Of a stretch of 64,000 nucleotides of DNA, positions 35,944-43,904 are shown piece by piece. The notes beneath the pieces were generated by a model. The model had not been told where the DNA came from. It made no database searches and saw only the letters and a program-made list of their open reading frames with translations. How positions within the stretch are numbered: the first letter of the stretch is position 1; every line of letters begins with the position of its first letter. Both the position numbers and the translations under genes were made by a program. The stretch is from Caldilineae bacterium (lineage in GTDB: Bacteria; Chloroflexota; Anaerolineae; Epilineales; Epilineaceae): contig JACKBJ010000009.1 of the NCBI GenBank assembly GCA_020634625.1, forward strand, positions 57,433 through 121,432, in the 5' to 3' direction.

Positions 35944-37551
35944 ATGCCGCTGATTCAAAGCCACATCAAGCCCGGCAGCCCCGAGTTCAAGGCCAACGCC
36001 GAACACCAACGCGCGCTGGTCGACACCCTGCAACAACGTCAGCGCGAGGTCGCCGAGGCGCGCAGCCCGCGTGCGCTCGCGCTCAACGCCGAACGCGGCA
36101 AGCTGCTCGTCCGGGATCGGATCGAAGCCATCGTCGATCCCGACACGCCCTTCCTCGAGCTCTCTCCGCTGGCCGCCTACGGGCTCTACGACGGCGATTC
36201 GCCCGGGGCCGGCATCGTGACCGGCATCGGTCGGGTCCAGGGCCAGGAATGCGTGATCGTGGCCAACGATCCGACCGTCAAGGGCGGCACCTACTACCCG
36301 CTCACGGTCAAGAAGCACCTGCGCGCCCAGACCATCGCCGAGGACAACCACCTGCCCTGCCTCTACCTGGTCGACTCGGGCGGCGCCTTCCTGCCGCTGC
36401 AGGACGACGTCTTCCCCGATCGGGATCACTTCGGGCGAATCTTCTACAACCAGGCCCGGATGAGCGCCAAGGGCATCCCGCAGATCGCCGCCGTGCTGGG
36501 CAGCTGCACCGCTGGCGGCGCCTACGTCCCGGCCATGAGCGACGAGACCATCATCGTGCAGGGCAACGGCACCATCTTCCTGGGCGGCCCGCCCCTGGTC
36601 AAGGCGGCGACCGGCGCCGAGGTCAGCGCCGAGGAGCTGGGCGGCGCGGACGTGCATACCCGGCTCTCGGGCGTGGCGGATCACTTCGCCGAAGACGAGC
36701 CGCAGGCCTTGGAGATGTTGCGCCAGGCGGTGGCCAACCTGGGACGACGCAAGCAGCCCTGGCTGAGGCTGCAGGCGCCGGAGGCACCTGCCTACGACCC
36801 GACCGAGCTCTACGGAATCCTGCCCGCCGACGCGCACATGCGTTTCGACGTGCACGAGATCATCGCCCGCATCGTCGACGGCTCGCGCTTCGATGCCTTC
36901 AAGGCGCGGTACGCGCCGACCATCGTCTGCGGTTTCGCGCACGTCTGGGGCATCCCGGTGGGCATCGTGGCCAACAACGGCCTGCTCTTCGCCGACTCGG
37001 CGCGCAAGGCGGCGCACTTCGTTCAGCTCTGCGGCCAGCGCGGCATTCCCCTGGTGTTCCTGCAGGACATCGCCGGATTCATGATCGGCAAGGACTACGA
37101 GAACGGCGGCATCGCGCGCGACGGAGCCAAGATGGTCACGGCGGTGTCGACGGTCCAGGTGCCGCGGATCACGCTCTTCATCGGCGCCTCGCACGGCGCC
37201 GGCAACTACGCCATGGTCGGTCGCGGCTACGATCCGCGCTTCCTGTTCACCTGGCCCAGCAGCCGCATCAGCGTCATGGGCGGCGAGCAGGCGGCGACGG
37301 TGCTGTGGACGGTGAACCAGGACGGCAAGCAGCCCCTGCCGGTCGAGCAGGAGGCGGCTTTCAAGCAGCCGATCCTGGACAAGTACGGCCTGGAGAGCAG
37401 CCCCTACTACGCCACCGCCCGCCTCTGGGACGACGGCATCATCGATCCGGCCGACAGCCGCATGGTCCTCGGCCTGGCGCTCTCGGCCACGTTGAACGGT
37501 CCGGCCCCCAAGCCGCAGCCCGACCAGGGCTACGGCATCTTCAGGATGTGA
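35944..37551 (+). CDS. mccB: Methylcrotonoyl-CoA carboxylase, carboxyltransferase (beta) subunit
   Basis: A 535-residue carboxyltransferase that moves the carboxyl group from carboxybiotin to 3-methylcrotonyl-CoA. The N-terminal half holds the acyl-CoA site (VDSGGAFLPLQDDVFPDRDHFGRIFYN, then AAVLGSCTAGGAYVPAMSDE); the C-terminal half has GFAHVWGIPVGIVANNG and FMIGKDYENGGIARDGAKM, diagnostic of MccB rather than propionyl-CoA carboxylase. The length matches MccB (about 535). It is the first gene after a good promoter and is followed five bases later by the hydratase. Confidence 0.93.
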   Translation: MPLIQSHIKPGSPEFKANAEHQRALVDTLQQRQREVAEARSPRALALNAERGKLLVRDRIEAIVDPDTPFLELSPLAAYGLYDGDSPGAGIVTGIGRVQGQECVIVANDPTVKGGTYYPLTVKKHLRAQTIAEDNHLPCLYLVDSGGAFLPLQDDVFPDRDHFGRIFYNQARMSAKGIPQIAAVLGSCTAGGAYVPAMSDETIIVQGNGTIFLGGPPLVKAATGAEVSAEELGGADVHTRLSGVADHFAEDEPQALEMLRQAVANLGRRKQPWLRLQAPEAPAYDPTELYGILPADAHMRFDVHEIIARIVDGSRFDAFKARYAPTIVCGFAHVWGIPVGIVANNGLLFADSARKAAHFVQLCGQRGIPLVFLQDIAGFMIGKDYENGGIARDGAKMVTAVSTVQVPRITLFIGASHGAGNYAMVGRGYDPRFLFTWPSSRISVMGGEQAATVLWTVNQDGKQPLPVEQEAAFKQPILDKYGLESSPYYATARLWDDGIIDPADSRMVLGLALSATLNGPAPKPQPDQGYGIFRM

Positions 37552-37556
37552 CGCCG

Positions 37557-38381
37557 ATGTCCCAACCGACCCTCACCCTCCTGCGCGAAGGCCCGCTGGT
37601 CCGCGTGACCATGGCGCGGCCCGAGTCGCGCAACGCCTTCAACCCGGCCATGATCGCCGAGCTGACGCAGGCCTTCACCGACCTGACGGCGGCGGCGACC
37701 GAGGACGATCCAAGCGGCGAAGGGCCACGCGTGGTGCTGCTCTCCGGCGAAGGACGGGTCTTCTCGGCCGGCGCCGACCTGGAGTGGATGCGGTCGATGG
37801 CCGGCTACGCGCTCGAGGACAACCTGGCCGACGCCATGCGGCTGGCCGCGCTGTTCCGGGCGATTCGCGACTGCCCGCTGCCGGTCCTGGCGCGGGTGCA
37901 GGGCGCGGCCATGGGCGGCGGCAGCGGCCTGGTGGCGGCCTGCGACATCGCCGTCGCGGCCGAGGGGGCCGTCTTCGCCTTCAGCGAAGCGCGCCTGGGC
38001 ATCGTCCCGGCCGTGATCTCGCCCTTCGTCTTGCCCAAGATCGGTTCGGGAGCGGCGCGGGAGCTGTTTCTGACCGGCGAACGCTTCGACGCCCGACGCG
38101 CCCTGGCAATCGGCCTGATCAACCGCGTGGTGCCCGAGTCGGAGCTCGACGCGGCCATCGCCGAGCGGCTGTCGGCGCTGCTGGCGGCGGCGCCGGGGGC
38201 GCAGTCGGCCATCAAGCGCCTGATCCCCTACGTGGCGAGCGAAGGCGATTCGCCGGCCAGCCGCGCGTTCACGGCTCGGTTGATCGCCGACCGGCGCGCC
38301 TCGCGCGAAGGCCAGGAGGGCATGGCCGCATTCCTCGAACGCCGACCCCCGAGCTGGGCCGCATCGGAGGGCAGCGCATGA
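37557..38381 (+). CDS. Enoyl-CoA hydratase (likely methylglutaconyl-CoA hydratase)
   Basis: A 274-residue crotonase-fold enzyme. The oxyanion-hole segments (GRVFSAGADLEWM, then VQGAAMGGGSGLVAACD) and the catalytic-helix region (AVFAFSEARLGIVPAVISPFVL) are clear. ADLEWM and the IVPAVISPFVLPKIG stretch are typical of 3-methylglutaconyl-CoA hydratases, which supply HMG-CoA to the lyase encoded downstream. Its placement between the two carboxylase subunit genes supports this. The stop overlaps the next ATG (ATGA). Confidence 0.88.
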   Translation: MSQPTLTLLREGPLVRVTMARPESRNAFNPAMIAELTQAFTDLTAAATEDDPSGEGPRVVLLSGEGRVFSAGADLEWMRSMAGYALEDNLADAMRLAALFRAIRDCPLPVLARVQGAAMGGGSGLVAACDIAVAAEGAVFAFSEARLGIVPAVISPFVLPKIGSGAARELFLTGERFDARRALAIGLINRVVPESELDAAIAERLSALLAAAPGAQSAIKRLIPYVASEGDSPASRAFTARLIADRRASREGQEGMAAFLERRPPSWAASEGSA

Positions 38382-39892
38382 GCCCGATCAAGCCCATCCG
38401 CACCTTGCTGGTGGCCAACCGCGGCGAGATCGCGCGCCGCGTCTTCCGCGCCTGTCATTCGCTCGGCATCACCAGCGCCGCGGTCTACGGCGAGGTCGAC
38501 GCCGGCAGCGCCTGGAGCCGATCGGCCGACCTCTCGGTGCCGCTGGGCGGCGTCACGGCGGCCGAGACCTATCTGCGGCCCGACAAGATTCTCGCCGCCG
38601 CGCGGGCGGTGAACGCCGACGCGATCCATCCCGGCTACGGCTTCCTCAGCGAGAACGCCGACTTCGCCGAAGCTTGCGCCAGCGCCGGCATCACCTTCGT
38701 CGGCCCGACACCAGACGCCATGCGCGCCCTGGGCAGCAAGGTCGGCGCCCGTGCGGCGGCCGCCGCGGCGGGCGTGCCGGTGATCCCGGGCATCGACGGA
38801 GCCGGCAAGTCGCCGGCCGAGCTGCGCGCCGCGGCCGAGGGCATCGGGTTCCCGGTGCTGATCAAGGCCTCCGCCGGTGGCGGCGGCCGGGGCATGCGGG
38901 TCGTGGAACGTGCGGCGGACTTCGAGGACGCCGCGCAGGCCGCACGCGCCGAAGCGGCCTCGGCCTTCGGGGACGATCACCTGCTCGTCGAACGCTACTT
39001 TCCCGACTCGCGCCACGTCGAGGTGCAGGTGCTCGGCGACCGCCACGGCAAGGTGATCCACCTCTTCGAACGCGAGTGCTCGATCCAGCGCCGGCATCAG
39101 AAGATCATCGAAGAGTCGCCCTCGCCGAACATCGATGCGGACCAGCGCCGGGCGATGACCGAGGCGGCGGTGGCGCTGGCGCAGCAGGTGGGCTATCAGA
39201 GCGCCGGCACGGTCGAGTTTCTGGTCGACCTCGACGGCAACTTCTATCTGCTGGAGATGAACACGCGCCTCCAGGTGGAGCACCCGGTCACCGAGATGGT
39301 CACGGGCGCCGACCTGGTGGCCTGGCAGATCCTGGTCGCCGAAGGCCGGCCGCTCCCGGTCGAGCAGACCGACCTGGTCCAGCGCGGGCATGCGATCGAG
39401 TGCCGGGTCTATGCCGAGGACCCTGCCGCTGGCTTCCTACCGTCGATCGGACGGCTGGCGCGCTATCGGCGGCCGGCGGGTCCGGGTGTCCGATGCGACG
39501 ACGGGGTGGCCTCCGGCAGCGAGATCTCCAGCCACTTCGACGCCATGATCGCCAAGGTCATCACCCAGGGCTGGGATCGTCCGGCGGCCCTCCGCCGCAT
39601 GCGACAGGCGCTGGCGGGCACCGTGGCGCTGGGCCTGACCACCAACATCCCCTACCTGCAGGCGATTCTCGAAACCGAAGCCTTCGCGGCCGGCGCGACC
39701 ACCACGCGCTTCCTCGAGCGGCACATGGCCGACTGGCGACCTGCCCCGGAGCCGAGCGACGAGCTCTGGCTGGCCATGGCCGCCTTCGAGTCGCTGCGCG
39801 CCGGCCGCGATTCCGCCGAAGCGGGCGAGGACGGCCGGCACTGGGAAGCCGATCCCTGGGCCTCGACCGAAGCCTGGAGGAACCTGCGATGA
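38378..39892 (+). CDS. mccA: Biotin carboxylase subunit of methylcrotonoyl-CoA carboxylase (split alpha subunit)
   Basis: A 504-residue ATP-grasp biotin carboxylase: LLVANRGEIARRVFRAC opens the N-terminal lobe, KASAGGGGRGMRVV is the glycine-rich ATP loop, FERECSIQRRHQKIIEESPS and LEMNTRLQVEHPVTEMV complete the active site. Usual MccA subunits (about 650-670 residues) continue into a BT linker and biotin carrier domain. Here the frame stops after ASTEAWRNLR and those parts are encoded by the overlapping next gene (ATGA). The two proteins together (504 + 169) match a full alpha subunit. Confidence 0.92.
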   Translation: MSPIKPIRTLLVANRGEIARRVFRACHSLGITSAAVYGEVDAGSAWSRSADLSVPLGGVTAAETYLRPDKILAAARAVNADAIHPGYGFLSENADFAEACASAGITFVGPTPDAMRALGSKVGARAAAAAAGVPVIPGIDGAGKSPAELRAAAEGIGFPVLIKASAGGGGRGMRVVERAADFEDAAQAARAEAASAFGDDHLLVERYFPDSRHVEVQVLGDRHGKVIHLFERECSIQRRHQKIIEESPSPNIDADQRRAMTEAAVALAQQVGYQSAGTVEFLVDLDGNFYLLEMNTRLQVEHPVTEMVTGADLVAWQILVAEGRPLPVEQTDLVQRGHAIECRVYAEDPAAGFLPSIGRLARYRRPAGPGVRCDDGVASGSEISSHFDAMIAKVITQGWDRPAALRRMRQALAGTVALGLTTNIPYLQAILETEAFAAGATTTRFLERHMADWRPAPEPSDELWLAMAAFESLRAGRDSAEAGEDGRHWEADPWASTEAWRNLR

Positions 39893-40398
39893 AGCTCACC
39901 TTGGAGCTTGCCGGAGAGACCCGTGAGCTGCGGGTGCTGCGCCGGGGCGACCGGCTGCGGATCAGCTTCGACGATGGCCGGACGGTCGAGGCCCGGCTGA
40001 TGCCGGGCACCGACGGCGACGGCGGCTTCGAGCTGGAGCTCGGGCATGCGCGGCTGCACGCGCTCGGCCACGGCGCCGGGCCCGAGGCGCGCCAGCTCTG
40101 GCTGAACGGCCACACCTTCGCCTACCGACGCCTGCTCCGGGTCGGCGGCAACGGCCCGGGCGCGCCGGTCGACACCAGCCTGTCGGTGGCCATTCCCGCC
40201 GTGGTGGTCGAGATCCTGGTCGAGCCCGGCCAGGCGGTCGTCAACGGCGAGAAGCTGATCCTCCTCGAGTCGATGAAGATGGTCCTGCCCATCGTCGCAC
40301 CGCGTGACGGGCGGGTCGAGACGATCGACTGCCAGGTCGGCGAGTCGGTCGCGCCCGGAGTCCCGTTGATCTCGCTGGCCACCGAGGACGGGACCTGA
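39889..40398 (+). CDS. Biotin carboxyl carrier protein of the methylcrotonoyl-CoA carboxylase
   Basis: A 169-residue biotin carrier. Residues about 1-85 (MKLTLELAGETRELRVLRRGD...FAYRRL) form a beta-rich region like the BT linker domain of acyl-CoA carboxylase alpha subunits. Residues about 95-165 are the biotinyl domain with the ESMKM motif (LLESMKMVLPIVAP), in which the lysine is biotinylated. The gene overlaps the biotin carboxylase by four bases and the HMG-CoA lyase by one (TGATG), so all are translationally coupled. Confidence 0.92.
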   Translation: MKLTLELAGETRELRVLRRGDRLRISFDDGRTVEARLMPGTDGDGGFELELGHARLHALGHGAGPEARQLWLNGHTFAYRRLLRVGGNGPGAPVDTSLSVAIPAVVVEILVEPGQAVVNGEKLILLESMKMVLPIVAPRDGRVETIDCQVGESVAPGVPLISLATEDGT

Positions 40399-41423
40399 TG
40401 GCCAGCCATGCGCCGGGCGAGCCTGGGACCGCGTCCGGCGCGAGCCCGCGCGCGCGGCTCGAGCAAGCCTGGGACGCCTGCCTGCCCAGCCGGGTGCGGG
40501 TGGTCGAGGTCGGACCTCGCGACGGGCTCCAGAACCTCGATCGCTTCGTGCCCACCAACGTCAAGATCGCCCTGATCAACCGCCTGGCGCGCCTCGGCTT
40601 CGACCGGATCGAAGCCGTGTCCTTCGTGCATCCCCGAGCGGTGCCGCAGATGCGCGACGCCGAGGCGATCATGGACAGCGTCGAACGCGGGCACGCCCGA
40701 CTCATCGGCCTGGTGCCCAATGCCCACGGCACGCGGCGCGCCCTGGCCTGCGGGATGGACGGTCTCAACTTCGTCGTCTCGGCCTCCGAGCGCTTCAACC
40801 AGACCAACCTGCGACAGCCGATCGCCGAGTCGATGGCCTCGCTCGCCGAGTCGATCGCCCTGGCGTCGGCGGCCGGGGTGCCGATGCGCCTGACCATCTC
40901 GACGGCCTTCGGCTGCCCCTACGAGGGCTTCGTCGATCCGGAGGCCGTTCTGGCCATCGCGGAGGCGGGGGCGGAGCTGGGCTGCCACGAGATCTGTCTG
41001 GGCGACACGACCGGGATGGCCAACCCGCGGCAGGTGTTCCACCTCTTCTGCGACCTGCGCGATCGCATCGGCAGCGCCGAGCCCGCGGTCCATCTGCACA
41101 ACACACGGGGCTCAGGCGCCGCCAACCTGGTCGCCGCCCTGCAGGCCGGCGTCACGGTCTTCGACGCGTCGATCGGCGGCCTGGGCGGATGTCCCTACGC
41201 CCCCGGCGCCACGGGCAACGTCTGCACCGAGGACATGGTGCACATGCTGCAGGAGATGGGCATCGAGACCGGGATCGACCTGGCCGCGCTGATCGACACG
41301 GCCCGTCGCGTGGAGCACAACCTGGGCGTGGACCTGCCCGGCCAGGTCATGCGCGCCGGCATCGCCTGCGCCCTGTCGAGCCTGCCCGAGTCGAACGCAC
41401 TGGACCCGAGCCCGGCCGGCTGA
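40398..41423 (+). CDS. mvaB: Hydroxymethylglutaryl-CoA lyase
   Basis: A 341-residue TIM-barrel lyase cleaving HMG-CoA to acetoacetate and acetyl-CoA, the last step of leucine degradation. Motifs: VRVVEVGPRDGLQNLDRFVPTNVK at the barrel start, ISTAFGCPYEG, the metal-site VHLHNTRG and the flexible catalytic loop GLGGCPYAPGATGN with its cysteine. A 30-residue polar N-terminal extension precedes the conserved domain. It ends the operon and is followed by a strong hairpin. Confidence 0.94.
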   Translation: MASHAPGEPGTASGASPRARLEQAWDACLPSRVRVVEVGPRDGLQNLDRFVPTNVKIALINRLARLGFDRIEAVSFVHPRAVPQMRDAEAIMDSVERGHARLIGLVPNAHGTRRALACGMDGLNFVVSASERFNQTNLRQPIAESMASLAESIALASAAGVPMRLTISTAFGCPYEGFVDPEAVLAIAEAGAELGCHEICLGDTTGMANPRQVFHLFCDLRDRIGSAEPAVHLHNTRGSGAANLVAALQAGVTVFDASIGGLGGCPYAPGATGNVCTEDMVHMLQEMGIETGIDLAALIDTARRVEHNLGVDLPGQVMRAGIACALSSLPESNALDPSPAG

Positions 41424-41459
41424 TCCCAGCGGCGCGCCGGCCCGGGTCCGAAACGAACG

Positions 41460-41490
41460 ACGGCCGGCCCCAGACTGCGGGGCCGGCCGT
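41460..41490. terminator. Bidirectional hairpin between convergent genes
   Basis: A perfect 12-base stem ACGGCCGGCCCC/GGGGCCGGCCGT with a seven-base loop, between the HMG-CoA lyase stop (41423) and the minus-strand stop (41555). T-tracts are absent on both sides. Confidence 0.6.
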
Positions 41491-41554
41491 GAGTCTCGGG
41501 ATCGAACGGTCCCGATCGGCGGCGGCGCGCTCGCCGCGCCGCCGGGAACCTCTA

Positions 41555-42196
41555 CTAGGGGCAGGGCGCCGCGCCCTGCGGCCAGGCGATGAAGCTGCCG
41601 ATCCGGCGATCGATGCGCACCGGAGCGCGGCCGCGGGTGTCCGTGCCGTCCTGGACGATCGCGCTGAAGACGCCGCTGAGGCTCTCCGGGCTCTTGAAGC
41701 TGCCGCGGATCATCATCTCGTTGACGTCCTTGGTCTCGCAGACCTCGCCACCGCCCCGACAGCCGGGCGTCGTGCAGCGCGAGGGCCGGCAGGGAGCGGT
41801 GTTGCAGCGTCCAGAGGGCGGCGGGTTCGGGCCGGGCCGCTGTGTGCGACACTCCGTCTCCTGGCGATCCTTGCGGAAGATGAACATGTCGTCGGCGATC
41901 TGGGCGCGCGTGGTGCCGCCGTACTGGCCTTCCTGGGTCGAGATCGTGACGTCCTTCGGCGGCGGCTGGTTGATCTCGATCCACTCCACGAAGCGCAGAT
42001 CGCTGGAGAGCTCGAAGTGGACCGAGCCGCCGGCGTCCGTGACGCCGCACCAGGCGGTGCCAGCGGGCACGATCTTGGCGCGCTGGGCCAGCGCCGGCCG
42101 CGGCATGGCAGCCAGAACGCCCAGGGCGAAGGCAAGCCCGAGGCCCAAGACGAGGCGTCGAGCGATCGGGTTCTCGATCGGGTTCAGTCGGTTCAT
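41555..42196 (-). CDS. Secreted Cys/Pro-rich protein of unknown function
   Basis: A 213-residue exported protein that I do not recognise. Residues 1-38 form a signal peptide (LVLGLGLAFALGVLAAMPRPALAQ). A first small beta-type domain (about 40-110, VEWIEINQPPPKDVTIST, DDMFIFRKDRQETEC) is joined by a Pro/Cys-rich loop (RCNTAPCRPSRCTTPGC) to a second strand-rich part (MMIRGSFKSPESLSGVFSAIVQDG). The seven or eight cysteines suggest disulphides outside the cell. AAGGAG precedes the ATG at 42196 by about ten bases. Confidence 0.75.
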   Translation of the reverse strand: MNRLNPIENPIARRLVLGLGLAFALGVLAAMPRPALAQRAKIVPAGTAWCGVTDAGGSVHFELSSDLRFVEWIEINQPPPKDVTISTQEGQYGGTTRAQIADDMFIFRKDRQETECRTQRPGPNPPPSGRCNTAPCRPSRCTTPGCRGGGEVCETKDVNEMMIRGSFKSPESLSGVFSAIVQDGTDTRGRAPVRIDRRIGSFIAWPQGAAPCP

Positions 42197-42351
42197 CGCA
42201 TACGCTCCTTAGGCTCGCGACGGGCTCGCGAAGCTGATCTGGACATCACGACCCCGTGCTCGAATTGTCCGCCTGCTGCCCTCGATGCTTTCGGAGAGCT
42301 CATCGCGACCGGACCTTACCAGGATAGCCGGCCGGGAACGGACCACGAACG

Positions 42352-42360
42352 ATTATACCA
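42352..42360 (-). promoter_or_regulatory. Extended -10 promoter of the Cys/Pro-rich secreted protein gene
   Basis: Minus strand TGGTATAAT, a full extended -10 element, about 155 bases before the ATG. No clear -35 box. Confidence 0.5.
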
Positions 42361-42487
42361 GACGCAGGGGCGATCGGTTCGATTCCAGCCTTGGCTCGAG
42401 CTCTGAGCGATGGCATCGACCGCCTGGCAGCGCTCCCCCGGGGCTGGCTCTCCCTCGAGTCCTGACCACCGAAGCGGTGGAAAGCAC

Positions 42488-42517
42488 TTGTCGGCCGCCG
42501 CCTGTTTCGGCTACAGT
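42488..42517 (+). promoter_or_regulatory. Candidate promoter of the 373-residue secreted protein gene
   Basis: TTGTCG (42488-42493), an 18-base spacer and TACAGT (42512-42517), about 45 bases before the ATG. It is divergent from the extended -10 element at 42352-42360, so this 365-base gap holds two back-to-back promoters. Confidence 0.5.
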
Positions 42518-42562
42518 GATGGCTTGGAGCGGTTTCGCATCCCCGTCGTCAAGGAGCATGCC

Positions 42563-43684
42563 ATGGACACGAACACGACGCGAGCCCATCGCTCGACCCG
42601 TCGACGCTCCGCGGCCCGCGGCCGAACCTTCCTGCGGAGCCTGCTCGCCGGTCTCCTGCTCGCCTTCGGAGCCGGCGCGTCGGCGCTGGAGGCCCAGGCA
42701 CCGCCGCCCGAGCAGCGGACACCGACGGTGGCCTACAACAGCCATCCGGAACAGCAGAACTTCCTGATCGTCTGGGTCGAGGATCGCGGTAAGGGCCCGG
42801 ACATCTACGGCAAGCGGCTGGCCAATAACGGCCTGCCCGTGGGCGGTCCCACCAAGGGCGGCATTCAGGTCATCCGCTCCGAAGTCGGCAACCGGTCCCA
42901 GACGCCCGGCCCGCGGTCCAACCCGGCGCTGCTGTACAATCCGGCGACCGAGGAGTACCTGCTCGTCTTCGACGAGTACACGGGCGAGGAGGAAGGCTGG
43001 AACATCTTCTCGGTCCGGGTCAGCGCCGCCGGCTACGCCATCGGCAAGCCGCGCGAGATCGTGGGTGGCGAAGGCGATCAGCAACGGCCGGACGTCGATC
43101 TGATCGACCTTCAGAACGGCGGCGACCAGCGCCGCGACTATCTGGTGGTCTACGACGACAACACCCGGGACCTGGACGAGATCTGGGCGATCCGCCTGCG
43201 CGACAACAACATCCCGCTCGGTCGTCCCGAGCTGGTGTTCCGCGATCCGAACTTCAACGCCAGCGACCCCACGACCAACGGCGCGAGCGTGGCCTGGGTC
43301 GACGACCGGGACGGTCAGAAGGACATCTGGACCCTGCGACTCCGCAACGGCAAGCCGAGCGGCACGGCCTACCGCCTCGCTGGCGACGGCTTCGCCGACG
43401 ACTACGCCCCGCGCTACGGCTCGGGCGGCCTGGTCTGGAACACCTACGATCCGGCAACCGGCGAGGATATCGTCGGCGTTCAGGTCTACGACAACAATCG
43501 AACCCGCGGTGGCAGCATCGGCATCCTGGTACCGGTGGCCGATCAGGCCTGGCCGGACACGGCCAACTCGCTCACCGTCTACGCCGACAACCGCTCGGGC
43601 CGCTTCAACCTCTACGGCATTCGCACCACCAACTTCCGGCGTCAGGGCCGCGAGTTCCCGATCATGCTCGATCTGATGCCCTGA
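42563..43684 (+). CDS. Secreted beta-propeller-like repeat protein
   Basis: A 373-residue exported protein. A basic N-terminus (RRRSAARGRTFLRS) and a hydrophobic core to about residue 42 form the signal peptide. The body has five or six units of the type xxxxYNxxxxxYLVVxxDxxxxxxxxIxxxRL, for example ALLYNPATEEYLLVFDEYTGEEEGW and DYLVVYDDNTRDLDEIWAIRL, and later NSLTVYADNRSGRFNLYGIR. This matches TolB/propeller-type repeats of uncharacterised surface proteins. AAGGAG lies nine bases before the ATG, and a classical intrinsic terminator follows the gene. Function unknown. Confidence 0.8.
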   Translation: MDTNTTRAHRSTRRRSAARGRTFLRSLLAGLLLAFGAGASALEAQAPPPEQRTPTVAYNSHPEQQNFLIVWVEDRGKGPDIYGKRLANNGLPVGGPTKGGIQVIRSEVGNRSQTPGPRSNPALLYNPATEEYLLVFDEYTGEEEGWNIFSVRVSAAGYAIGKPREIVGGEGDQQRPDVDLIDLQNGGDQRRDYLVVYDDNTRDLDEIWAIRLRDNNIPLGRPELVFRDPNFNASDPTTNGASVAWVDDRDGQKDIWTLRLRNGKPSGTAYRLAGDGFADDYAPRYGSGGLVWNTYDPATGEDIVGVQVYDNNRTRGGSIGILVPVADQAWPDTANSLTVYADNRSGRFNLYGIRTTNFRRQGREFPIMLDLMP

Positions 43685-43713
43685 TCGACCCCGCTGGCCG
43701 CCGGGCCGATCGA

Positions 43714-43745
43714 ACGCCTCCCGACCGATCCGGGAGGCGTTTTTC
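43714..43745 (+). terminator. Intrinsic terminator
   Basis: A ten-base stem ACGCCTCCCG/CGGGAGGCGT, seven-base loop and TTTTT, 30 bases after the stop at 43684. Confidence 0.88.
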
Positions 43746-43762
43746 GTGCACCGCCAGGGCTT

Positions 43763-43816
43763 TGATAGGCCCTGGCAGTGGGCGTGATAGGTTTTGACAG
43801 GGCCGCCGGCCTATCA
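43763..43816 (+). promoter_or_regulatory. Repeated TGATAGG elements upstream of HMG-CoA reductase
   Basis: TGATAGG occurs at 43763-43769 and 43785-43791 (22 bases apart, about two helical turns) and in inverted form CCTATCA at 43810-43816. A TTGACA (43794-43799) lies between the second and third copies. The layout suggests an operator or promoter region for the gene at 43905, but no -10 box has correct spacing to the TTGACA. Confidence 0.35.
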
Positions 43817-43904
43817 TGCCGGTCAGCTCCGGTCGCCCTGTCGATCGGGATCGTCAATCGTAAGCGTTTGCGCGACGCGGCGCGCGAAGGGAGTCGAGCC
43901 CAGC

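Noticed and set aside
43794..43817. TTGACA...TATCAT as the HMG-CoA reductase promoter
   Set aside because: The spacer is only 12 bases, too short for a sigma-70-type promoter.
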